DNA from: Sulfurimonas aquatica
GTDB taxonomy: Bacteria; Campylobacterota; Campylobacteria; Campylobacterales; Sulfurimonadaceae
DNA: 64,000 bases
Direction of reading: 5' to 3'
NCBI RefSeq assembly: GCF_017357825.1
Contig: NZ_CP046072.1
Coordinates: forward strand, 1,178,001 to 1,242,000
Made by a program: the position numbers and the translations under genes
Shown here: positions 16,044 through 23,676 of the stretch, piece by piece
Layout: each line of letters opens with the position of its first letter
Position numbering within the stretch: position 1 is the stretch's first letter
Notes under the pieces: model-generated
What the model was told of the DNA's origin: nothing
Database searches by the model: none
The model's input: the letters and a program-made list of their open reading frames with translations, nothing else

Positions 16044-17081
16044 TTGAGATTAACGATTTTATTTGGTGGAGCGAGTTTTGAGCATGAGATAAGTGTGGTA
16101 AGTGCTATCACATTAAAAGAAAAATTATCTAGTTTTGAGTTAAGCTTTATCTTTTGTGATGAAAAACATAACTTCTATCTAATTAACCCACTTAAAATGA
16201 AAGCTACAACGTTTAGTCATGGCGATTATAAAAAAATGCCACAACTAGTACTAACAAGAGGTGGCTTTTTACAAAAGAGTTTGATGAGCAAAAAAAAGCA
16301 TACAAACGTTGTTCTTAACCTTATTCATGGTGCAGATGGTGAAGATGGTACTATAGCTTCTGTTTTAGACTTCTTTTGCATTAAGTATATTGGGCCAAGA
16401 AATGATGCTTGTACATTCTCTTATGATAAAAGATATACGAAATACCTTTGTGAGTCAAAAGGTATAAAAACTGTTAACTATGAAGTACTAAGTTCGAATG
16501 AACATAAAAATATGACTTTAGATTATCCTCTTATAGTAAAACCAGCAACTCTAGGAAGCTCTATTGGCGTTAGTATAGTTAAAGAAGAGAGTCAGCTTGA
16601 TTATGCACTTGATAGCGCTTTTGAGTATGATAATAATGTTTTAGTTGAGAATTTTATAGAAGGTGTTAAGGAGTATAACTTAGCTGGTTATATGTTTAAT
16701 GATGAGATTTACTTCTCTATAGTTGAAGAGCCTCAAAAAGAAGAGTTTTTGGACTTTGAGAAAAAGTATATGGACTTCTCTAGAAGTGAAAGTGTTTTAA
16801 AAGCAGATATTAGTGATGAGCTTACTGTAAAGTTAAAAGCAACGTTTGAAAAAGTCTATAGAGAACTTTTTGAAGGGGCTTTGATACGATGCGACTTCTT
16901 TGTTGTAAATGGAGAAGTTTTACTCAATGAAATAAATCCGATTCCAGGCTCAATGGCAAACTATCTCTTTAAAGACTTTAGTAAATGTATAGAAAATATT
17001 TCTAGTGAGTTAAAAACACCAAAATCAATAAAAGTCTCATATGATTATATTCATTCAATTTCTAAGGCAAAAGGGAAGTAG
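16044..17081 (+). CDS. ddl: D-alanine--D-alanine ligase
   Basis: Joins two D-alanines with ATP to make the dipeptide for peptidoglycan. 345 residues. The start is TTG at 16044, placed by AAAGGAAAAA ahead of it and by the family N-terminus RLTILFGGASFEHEISVVSA. ATP-grasp residues follow: PLIVKPATLGSSIGVS near 163-178, and IRCDFF...LLNEINPIPGSMAN near 285-312 with the Mg-binding E and N. It is 13 bp behind ruvA. MurF, which uses the product, is two genes on. Confidence 0.96.
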   Translation: MRLTILFGGASFEHEISVVSAITLKEKLSSFELSFIFCDEKHNFYLINPLKMKATTFSHGDYKKMPQLVLTRGGFLQKSLMSKKKHTNVVLNLIHGADGEDGTIASVLDFFCIKYIGPRNDACTFSYDKRYTKYLCESKGIKTVNYEVLSSNEHKNMTLDYPLIVKPATLGSSIGVSIVKEESQLDYALDSAFEYDNNVLVENFIEGVKEYNLAGYMFNDEIYFSIVEEPQKEEFLDFEKKYMDFSRSESVLKADISDELTVKLKATFEKVYRELFEGALIRCDFFVVNGEVLLNEINPIPGSMANYLFKDFSKCIENISSELKTPKSIKVSYDYIHSISKAKGK

Positions 17082-17816
17082 ATGGCTCTAAAATCTATCC
17101 AATATAATCAGCACACTTTTGATATAAGCTATGAGATTATCAACCCTGATGCAAAGGTAGATATTATCATCCTCCATGGTTGGGGAAGTAACAAAACTAT
17201 AATGAAAAATGCTTTTTCACCTTACATGAGCGCTTTTCGTCATATATATATTGATTTGCCTGGTTTTGGAAAATCAACATGTAGCGTAGCTTTAAAGACG
17301 CCAGATGTTGCAAGAATAGTTGAGCTTTTGATGGTACATATAAACGCGTCAAAAAGTATTGTACTTGGTCACTCGTTTGGTGGAAAAGTGGCAACTCTAC
17401 TTAATCCAAAAGTATTGATTTTAGTGGCTAGTGCAGGTATATATAGAACAAAATCACTTAAGGTGCAAACAAAAATCGCTCTGTTTAAAACGCTTAAAGT
17501 CTTCGGGTTTGCAAAACTACGGTCACTTTTTGTAGCTGATGATGCTAAAAGTTTGAGTGAACCAATGTATGAGACATTTAAGAACGTAGTGGATGAAGAT
17601 TTTAGCCATGAATTTTCCTCTTATGATGGAAAAGCACTGTTATGTTGGGGCAAAGAAGACACAGCGACACCTCTCTCATCAGGTGAAAAAATTAATCAGC
17701 TCATTAAAGACTCAAAATTGGAAGTTTATGATGGCGATCACTTCTTTTTTGGTAAAAATTCTAAAGATATTTCAGAAAAAGTAGAAAAAACTTTTTTGCA
17801 AACACTGGAGCACTAG
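17082..17816 (+). CDS. Alpha/beta hydrolase
   Basis: 244 residues, cytoplasmic. HGWGSNKT near 32-39 provides the oxyanion loop; the nucleophile elbow is LGHSFGGK with serine near 96; an aspartate in WGKEDTATP near 194 and a histidine in DGDHFFFGK near 221 complete the triad. It abuts ddl (next base) and murF (next base), so it is part of the same operon. The position between ddl and murF is typical of Campylobacterales, which suggests a wall-linked role, but the substrate is unknown. Confidence 0.85.
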   Translation: MALKSIQYNQHTFDISYEIINPDAKVDIIILHGWGSNKTIMKNAFSPYMSAFRHIYIDLPGFGKSTCSVALKTPDVARIVELLMVHINASKSIVLGHSFGGKVATLLNPKVLILVASAGIYRTKSLKVQTKIALFKTLKVFGFAKLRSLFVADDAKSLSEPMYETFKNVVDEDFSHEFSSYDGKALLCWGKEDTATPLSSGEKINQLIKDSKLEVYDGDHFFFGKNSKDISEKVEKTFLQTLEH

Positions 17817-19262
17817 ATGCAAGAGTATGAAATACTAATAGCATTTGCAACTAACGCTCTCTTTGTTACTCTTTTAGGCTGGTATCTTATAACAAACCTA
17901 CAATGGTATAACTACAGCCTTTCTCGCGTTATATTAAAACATCATAAAGCTCATTGGCATATTATCTATTTTATTATCCCTTTTATAGCTTACTATACTA
18001 CGGGTAAATTTTTTACTATCTTTTTTCTCTTTGCTGTTTTACCCTCTATGATTATTTGGCATAAAAGTTTAGACAAAAAACTAGTACTTACTTGGCGTGT
18101 AAAGCGTTTCTTGATTTTACTTATATCACTTACTCTATTTCAAGATGTACTATGTACTTTAAAAGACGCTTGTGAGACATATGGCGTATTTATGCCTTTA
18201 GCATTGGCTTACATAGGTAGTCATTTAATTGAAAAGTTTCTTTTTATGACCTATAAAAAAGAGGCTAAACGCAAGTTACAGTCTATGGAAAAACTTCAAA
18301 CTATCTGCATAACTGGTAGTTATGGAAAAACAAGTATTAAAAACTTTGTAGCGCAGATGTTAAGCGTAAAGTATAGAGTTTACGCAACTCCAAGAAGTGT
18401 AAATACTCTGGGTGGCATTATGGGAGATATAAATAACTCTCTACCTGAAGATACACAAGTTTACGTATGTGAAGCTGGCGCGCGTGAGAGTGGCGACATA
18501 TATGCTATAGCAACATTTATAGAGCCACAAACCGTTGTAGTTGGACGCGTAGGCGAAGCTCATATAGAGTACTTTAAATCTCTTAAAAACATTATAGCTA
18601 CAAAGCTTGAGCTTATGAAGTCGCCGCGTTTAGAAAAAGCTTTTATCCATACTAGCGTTACGGATGAGCCACATGACAAAGTTACCTTTTTTGGAGACGA
18701 ACTCTCTGATATAAACGCAAACCTAGATGGAATTGACTTTAAAATAGACCTTGATGATACAGTCCTAGAACTTCACACTGATATACTAGGCGAGTTTCAA
18801 ACTATGAATATTGCCGTTGCCGTGAGAATAGCAAAGTACTTTGGTTTGAGTGATGAAGAGATAGTTAAGGGCGTTAAAAAACTAGAACCAGTTGAGCATA
18901 GACTCCAGATGATAAAAGCGGGTGGAAAACTCATCTTAGATGATGGCTATAATGGAAACATAGATGGGATGCTAGAAGGCGTAAGGTTATGCTCACTTCA
19001 TAGTGGAGATAAAGTAATAGTAACACCAGGACTTGTTGAGAGTACTAAAGAATTAAATCTAAGACTCATAGAAGCTATAAATGAGGTTTTTGATACGGTC
19101 ATAGTAACAGGTTCTTTAAACGCTGAACTATTTGATAAAAACTTAAAAGTTAAAAACAAAGTTATGCTGCCAGATAAGTCTAAACTAACAACTATACTTG
19201 CAAATCAGACAAAAGAGGGTGATATAATCCTTTTTGCAAATGATGCCCCTAATTTTATTTAA
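17817..19262 (+). CDS. murF: UDP-MurNAc-tripeptide--D-Ala-D-Ala ligase, with N-terminal membrane segments
   Basis: MurF adds D-Ala-D-Ala to the UDP-MurNAc-tripeptide, the last cytoplasmic step before lipid I. 481 residues. The ATP loop ITGSYGKTSIKNFVAQML is near residue 162, followed by CEAGARESGDI and DDGYNGNIDGML in the C-terminal domain. Unlike E. coli MurF, the first 150 residues are hydrophobic, with about four membrane helices instead of the usual UDP-binding domain. This is the MurF-like form seen in Campylobacterota. It abuts the hydrolase gene. Confidence 0.88.
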   Translation: MQEYEILIAFATNALFVTLLGWYLITNLQWYNYSLSRVILKHHKAHWHIIYFIIPFIAYYTTGKFFTIFFLFAVLPSMIIWHKSLDKKLVLTWRVKRFLILLISLTLFQDVLCTLKDACETYGVFMPLALAYIGSHLIEKFLFMTYKKEAKRKLQSMEKLQTICITGSYGKTSIKNFVAQMLSVKYRVYATPRSVNTLGGIMGDINNSLPEDTQVYVCEAGARESGDIYAIATFIEPQTVVVGRVGEAHIEYFKSLKNIIATKLELMKSPRLEKAFIHTSVTDEPHDKVTFFGDELSDINANLDGIDFKIDLDDTVLELHTDILGEFQTMNIAVAVRIAKYFGLSDEEIVKGVKKLEPVEHRLQMIKAGGKLILDDGYNGNIDGMLEGVRLCSLHSGDKVIVTPGLVESTKELNLRLIEAINEVFDTVIVTGSLNAELFDKNLKVKNKVMLPDKSKLTTILANQTKEGDIILFANDAPNFI

Positions 19263-19323
19263 TATATAGAAACTATTAAGCTTATATGGCCTAGAATAGT
19301 TTATCTTAAATTAAAGGCTTAGA

Positions 19324-19767
19324 ATGAAAAAAATTATAGTAAGTATTGCAGCGGTTGTTGCTCTTAGTAGTGTTGCATTTGCAGGTGTTAATAATCAAAC
19401 AGGTTGTGGACTTGGAGCAATTATTATTAAAGATGATTCTACTGCAATTATGTTAGCATTACAGGGAACAACAAATGCAATGGCCAGTCAGTCTATTGCC
19501 ATTACACTAGGAACGATGGGTTGTAAGAAAACTAAATTTGTTATGAATGAAAGAGCATCTGAATTTGTTGCTTCAAACATGGATATTTTAGCAAAAGAGA
19601 TTTCTGTAGGTCATGGTGAGAGTTTAGATACTTTAGCTGAACTTTTAGAAGTTGAAGACAAGGCTATGTTTAGCGCGTCTCTTCAAACAAACTATAACAA
19701 GATTTATAGTAGCAAGTCAGTTAAAATGGCTGATGTTTTAGATAATATTTCTACAACGGCTATATAG
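19324..19767 (+). CDS. DUF3015 family secreted protein
   Basis: 147 residues with a signal peptide (MKKIIVSIAAVVALSSVAFA, cleaved before GVNN). The mature part starts with a glycine/cysteine segment (NNQTGCGLGAIII) and has a second cysteine near 78 (GTMGCKKTKF), so one disulfide is possible. This matches the DUF3015 family of small periplasmic proteins of unknown function. It stands alone between murF (61-bp gap) and a terminator hairpin. Confidence 0.75.
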   Translation: MKKIIVSIAAVVALSSVAFAGVNNQTGCGLGAIIIKDDSTAIMLALQGTTNAMASQSIAITLGTMGCKKTKFVMNERASEFVASNMDILAKEISVGHGESLDTLAELLEVEDKAMFSASLQTNYNKIYSSKSVKMADVLDNISTTAI

Positions 19768-19774
19768 TCACTTT

Positions 19775-19803
19775 AACTAAAGCAGTTCCAATCTGCTTTA
19801 GTT
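19775..19803 (+). terminator. Intrinsic terminator after the DUF3015 gene
   Basis: Perfect 11-bp inverted repeat AACTAAAGCAG / CTGCTTTAGTT with a 7-base loop, 7 bases after the stop at 19767 and followed by a T-rich stretch. It lies just upstream of the DUF4105 gene and leaves very little room for a separate promoter there. Confidence 0.7.
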
Positions 19804-19826
19804 TACTTCTTTAAACAGGGTTTTTC

Positions 19827-21659
19827 ATCTTCACTACTAAAATTATATTTCTCACACTTTTTATTACAACTTTTTTATACTCATCAACTCTAGAAAGTTA
19901 TCATAATAGAGCTATTAAACTTGAACTCTATAATCAACGATATTGGCATACACTTTTGCATATGGAAAATAATGAGAGTGAGATAGATGATGAAAACTTC
20001 TTTTTATCAATAAATGGAAAAGAGGACCCTAAAGCAGAACTTTTAGCTACGTTAAGCGCTTTTTTTAGTAATGAAAAAGCTGATGATAACTCAAGCATAT
20101 GTAGATTTCCAGCAAGATATGTATGGTTGCAAGAGAAATTAAAGGCTAAAGATTTTCCAACTGCAGTATGTAGTGAGTATGAAAAAACTTATAAGAGAGT
20201 AGACCCTAAATCAGTAACACTCGTTTTTCCATCTGCACATATAAACTCTCCTGCTTCGATGTTTGGACATACGTTTTTACGAATAAATTCGTCTTACAAC
20301 TCTAAACTTTTATCTTATGCTGTAAATTATGCTGCTAGTGTAAATAGTGAGACAGAAAACGGTGTATTCTTTGCCATTAAGGGACTCTTTGGAGGTTATT
20401 ATGGACGCTATTCACTTTTACCATATTATGAAAAGCTCAAAGAGTATAGAGATAGTGAGCAAAGAGATATTTGGGAATATGATTTAAATCTTAACGAAGA
20501 TGAAATAGAGAGAATGTTTATGCATATCTGGGAATTAAATGGAGTATATTCAGATTATTTTTTTCTTACAGAAAATTGTTCATACAATATGCTATGGTTA
20601 CTTGAAGTAGCTAGAGAAGAGCTAAAGCTTCGAGATTCTTTTTTGTATCAAGTTATCCCCCTTGAGAGCGTCCAAATAGTAAAAGAGAATAATATACTTA
20701 CAAAAAGTAGCTATAGACCATCCAAAAGAACTATACTCTTAAAATATGAAGAGTTGATAGATGAAAGATATTTAGCAATTCCTCTGAATTTAATCGGTTC
20801 TGAGTATAAGTTAGAAGAACTTATAGATAATAATGAAATAAATGTGACCCAAAAAAGTTATCTACTAGAAGCTACAGTTGAAAATTTAGAATATCTTTTT
20901 AGTAAGGGGAAGATAACTAAAGATGAGTATTTAGAGAAGTTTCATAAATTTACAAGAGCTCGAGCAAAATTAGGTCTAAGTAATAAAATAGATATTAAAA
21001 CACCACCAAATCCAATTGATAGCCATAGAGCTGTAAGACTGCAAGCTGGTGTTGGAAGCGACAATGGCGAGATGAAATCATATCTTGGAATGAGACCAGC
21101 TTATCATGACTTAGAAGATAGCAACTATGGATTTTTAAGAGGCACTCAAATAGAATTTATGGATATACTACTCTCTAGCTCAAAAAACGGAGTTGAAGTT
21201 GAAAATGCGACCATACTCTCTATAGTGTCTTTAGCGCAAAGAAGCGAGTTTTTTAAAAGTCTCTCTTGGAGAACTAAGATAGGCTGGAATCGTGAATATC
21301 TTAAAGATGACGCAATATTTAATCTAAGCATTGGCACTGGTTATAGCTGGGGAAATGAACTTGCATTTGTTTATACATTAGTAGATCCAATCTTTTACTT
21401 AAAAGATGATTTTACTTCTGGTTTAGGAGTAAGCGTAGGTTTGAATTTTGATAAGTATAAATTAGTCAATACAAATATAGAACTTACAAAAAGAGTTTAT
21501 GACAATGGGCGTAATCAGACGATCATTAAAGCGTCACAAGGTTTTAACTTAACGCAAAACTCTAAAATAGTGCTAAAATACGACTATATTGATAAATATG
21601 TAGATAAACTGAAAAAAACTGAGCATTCATTTCTTGGCATATTGCGGTATTATTATTAA
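19827..21659 (+). CDS. DUF4105 (Lnb N-terminal-like) exported protein with non-standard start
   Basis: The frame is open from 19815 to 21659. The first ATG/TTG (19956-19964) lies inside the conserved family region (RYWHTLLHMENN aligns with the W..LLHY region of mature DUF4105 proteins). Upstream in frame is an obvious signal peptide (KIIFLTLFITTFLYSSTLES), but no ATG, GTG or TTG precedes it. An ATC at 19827, 6 bases after AGGG, is the best candidate start, giving 610 residues; ATT at 19842 is another. Domains: N-terminal helical part to about residue 120, DUF4105 peptidase-like core (SVTLVFPSAHINSPASMFGH, LTENCSYNMLW), C-terminal beta-rich, possibly barrel-forming segment. Function unknown; the family is thought to be envelope-associated. 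Confidence 0.75.
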   Translation: MFTTKIIFLTLFITTFLYSSTLESYHNRAIKLELYNQRYWHTLLHMENNESEIDDENFFLSINGKEDPKAELLATLSAFFSNEKADDNSSICRFPARYVWLQEKLKAKDFPTAVCSEYEKTYKRVDPKSVTLVFPSAHINSPASMFGHTFLRINSSYNSKLLSYAVNYAASVNSETENGVFFAIKGLFGGYYGRYSLLPYYEKLKEYRDSEQRDIWEYDLNLNEDEIERMFMHIWELNGVYSDYFFLTENCSYNMLWLLEVAREELKLRDSFLYQVIPLESVQIVKENNILTKSSYRPSKRTILLKYEELIDERYLAIPLNLIGSEYKLEELIDNNEINVTQKSYLLEATVENLEYLFSKGKITKDEYLEKFHKFTRARAKLGLSNKIDIKTPPNPIDSHRAVRLQAGVGSDNGEMKSYLGMRPAYHDLEDSNYGFLRGTQIEFMDILLSSSKNGVEVENATILSIVSLAQRSEFFKSLSWRTKIGWNREYLKDDAIFNLSIGTGYSWGNELAFVYTLVDPIFYLKDDFTSGLGVSVGLNFDKYKLVNTNIELTKRVYDNGRNQTIIKASQGFNLTQNSKIVLKYDYIDKYVDKLKKTEHSFLGILRYYY

Positions 21660-21685
21660 ATTATTTTTTAACTAGGGTGTTTTTA

Positions 21686-22171
21686 TTGAAAATTATAGAG
21701 AATATAGTAAAGTCTACATCGTATGTAACGGCATTAGTATTAGTATTACTAGTAGTTTTAATCCTTTTTGACGCTCTAAGCCGTTATCTGTTTTCAATGG
21801 GTTCAACTTCACTTCAAGAGTTAGAGTGGCACTTTTTTGACGTTGTGATTCTACTTAGCATCGCATATACGTTGAAGTATAATGCTCATGTTCGCGTTGA
21901 TATTTTTTACGCTAAATTTTCTCCAAAGTTACAGGCAATTATAAATATACTCACTACTCTTTTTTTTATTTTTCCTTTGTCGTTTCTTATTATTTACGTA
22001 GGCGTTGGGTTTGTAGAGATGAGTTTTGTACAAAATGAAGCTTCATCAGACCCAGGTGGTTTGAGTAATAGATGGATAGTGAAATCACTTATGCCGCTTT
22101 CATTTATTATATTATTACTTCAGTCACTCGAAGAGTTGATAAACAGCTATAAAGAGTGGAAAGTATTATGA
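21686..22171 (+). CDS. TRAP transporter small permease (DctQ family)
   Basis: 161 residues, four membrane helices, with the family landmark WHFFDVVILLSIAYTLKYNAHVRVD split here as WHFF (51-54) and HVRVD near 72. DctQ is the small membrane subunit of Na-driven TRAP importers for carboxylates and similar anions. The start TTG at 21686 is chosen because AGGG lies 8 bases ahead; the GTG at 21677 overlaps that site. It is coupled to dctM by an ATGA overlap. It lies 26 bp after the DUF4105 gene and may be in its operon. No periplasmic binding protein (DctP) is adjacent. Confidence 0.85.
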   Translation: MKIIENIVKSTSYVTALVLVLLVVLILFDALSRYLFSMGSTSLQELEWHFFDVVILLSIAYTLKYNAHVRVDIFYAKFSPKLQAIINILTTLFFIFPLSFLIIYVGVGFVEMSFVQNEASSDPGGLSNRWIVKSLMPLSFIILLLQSLEELINSYKEWKVL

Positions 22172-23451
22172 TAGCGTTTATAATGTTTCTTGTAGCTCTT
22201 GTTTTTTTACTTCTTGGCATTCCAGTCGCATTTGCATTTGGTGGGGTAGCGATGATGTTCGCGTTTGTTATGCCCGAACTTGGTTTTGAAGTCTTTAACA
22301 TTTTGCCATTTAGAATTTATGGGATTATGAATAACACGACGCTTATGGCGGTTCCTCTGTTTATAATGATGGGACTCATCCTTGAAAAGTCAGGTATGGC
22401 AGAGCGATTGCTTCTTTCAATGAGTTCACTCTTTAAAAGCGTAAGAGGAGGGCTGGGAGTAAGCGTAGTACTCGTAGGTGCCATACTTGCTGCGTCTACT
22501 GGAATAGTATCGGCTTCTGTTGTGATGATGAGCGTCATAGCTCTTCCTCTAATGATAAACGCAGGATACAACAAATCTCTTGCAAGTGGCACTATCGCTT
22601 CGAGTGGTACTCTAGGTCAGATTATTCCACCTTCCATCATTCTTATCATTTTAGGCGACGTTATGAGCGTAAGCGTAGGTGATCTTTTTAAGGGCGCAGT
22701 ACTTCCTGGGCTAGCCTTAGTAGGGCTTTACGTCGCTTACATACTTATAAGAGCTTTTGTAAACAAAGATGACGCGCCCGCGATAGTTACTCATGAGAAA
22801 ATCTCCTTTTATGAAGTTTTTAAGTCTATAGTCCCACCGCTACTTCTAATGGTCTCTGTATTAGGTAGTATATTTGCGGGTATAGCGTCTCCAACAGAGT
22901 CTGCCGCGTTTGGCGTACTTGGTGGCGTTATATTATCAGCTATAAATAAAACGCTGAATGCTCAGATGTTAAAGTATGCCTTGTCAGAGACTATGAAGCT
23001 TAGTGGGATGATATTTATGATTCTTATTGGAGCCACTACATTTAGTTTAGTATTTAACGAGCTTGGTGGTAGTGACCTTATATTGGAGTTCTTTAGTGAA
23101 GACGTAGGGGATGTATGGGTATTTATTACCGTTGCGATGATAAGTATCTTTATTTTAGGTTTTTTTATAGACTTTATTGAGATAAGCTTTATAATTGTCC
23201 CTATTTTGGTACCTGTTATGGCAGCATTTGGAATTGATCCTATCTGGTTTGCGGTTTTAATAGCGATGAATCTACAAGCCTCTTTTTTAACGCCACCCTT
23301 TGGACTCTCTCTCTTCTTTTTAAAAGGAGCAGCTGGAGATAGCGTTTCAACTTTAGAAATATACAAAGGAATTATTCCTTTTATTCTCTTGCAGTTAATG
23401 GGCTTAGGCCTCGTTTTATTATTTCCAAATCTTGTTTTTGCTTTTTTATAA
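22168..23451 (+). CDS. TRAP transporter large permease (DctM family)
   Basis: 427 residues, about 12-13 membrane segments. Typical family sequence includes GIPVAFAFGGVAMMF near 17, VPLFIMMGLILEKSG near 64, SASVVMMSVIALP near 117, ASSGTLGQIIPPSI near 143 and the C-terminal ASFLTPPFGLSLFFLKG. It forms the transport channel with DctQ. The start ATG at 22168 overlaps the dctQ stop. The substrate is set by the missing DctP, so cannot be stated. An AT-rich spacer and the riboswitch follow. Confidence 0.92.
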   Translation: MIAFIMFLVALVFLLLGIPVAFAFGGVAMMFAFVMPELGFEVFNILPFRIYGIMNNTTLMAVPLFIMMGLILEKSGMAERLLLSMSSLFKSVRGGLGVSVVLVGAILAASTGIVSASVVMMSVIALPLMINAGYNKSLASGTIASSGTLGQIIPPSIILIILGDVMSVSVGDLFKGAVLPGLALVGLYVAYILIRAFVNKDDAPAIVTHEKISFYEVFKSIVPPLLLMVSVLGSIFAGIASPTESAAFGVLGGVILSAINKTLNAQMLKYALSETMKLSGMIFMILIGATTFSLVFNELGGSDLILEFFSEDVGDVWVFITVAMISIFILGFFIDFIEISFIIVPILVPVMAAFGIDPIWFAVLIAMNLQASFLTPPFGLSLFFLKGAAGDSVSTLEIYKGIIPFILLQLMGLGLVLLFPNLVFAFL

Positions 23452-23524
23452 AATATAAATAATAGTAATACTAGTATCTTATTTTAATTTAAAATTAATA
23501 ATTATTTGCCTACAATTGGATACA

Positions 23525-23612
23525 TACATATTTAAAGTGCCAAACTTGTTGTGAAGCAAGGACGGAAAGCTATGGGTCTTTTGAGTAAAGATCGCCAGGT
23601 TACAAATATACT
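23525..23612 (+). promoter_or_regulatory. Cyclic-di-GMP-I riboswitch (GEMM aptamer)
   Basis: The segment has the conserved GEMM architecture. P1 is ATATTT (23528-23533) with AAATAT (23604-23609). The GCCAAAC strand leads into a hairpin CTTGTT-GTGA-AGCAAG with a GNRA tetraloop. Then comes the invariant joining segment GGACGGAAAGC and a second hairpin (GGGTCTTT...AAAGATCGCC) closing on CAGGTTAC. This matches the class I c-di-GMP aptamer, whose tetraloop docks in the receptor of the second stem. It ends 64 bases before the start of the DUF1592-type lipoprotein gene. No clear terminator or ribosome-site sequester is visible, so the control direction (on or off) is unknown. The 225-bp gap otherwise holds AT-rich promoter sequence. 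Confidence 0.88.
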
Positions 23613-23676
23613 TCATTACTTTTGTCAAACCTACATTTTACTCGCAGATTATTTTAAACTTCATTAAGGATACATC

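Noticed and set aside
19270-19302. AAACTATT/AATAGTTT repeat after murF as a terminator
   Set aside because: Eight-bp AT stem with a 17-base loop and no T run; too weak to list.
19956-19964. TTG/ATG at 19956-19964 as start of the DUF4105 gene
   Set aside because: It would remove the signal peptide and the conserved W-x-x-LLH mature residues encoded in frame upstream.
23525-23612. Possible 4.5S/SRP RNA, suggested by the GGACGGAAAGC segment
   Set aside because: SRP RNA has GGAAGGAAGCA; the GNRA-capped hairpin, joiner and second stem fit the c-di-GMP-I riboswitch instead.
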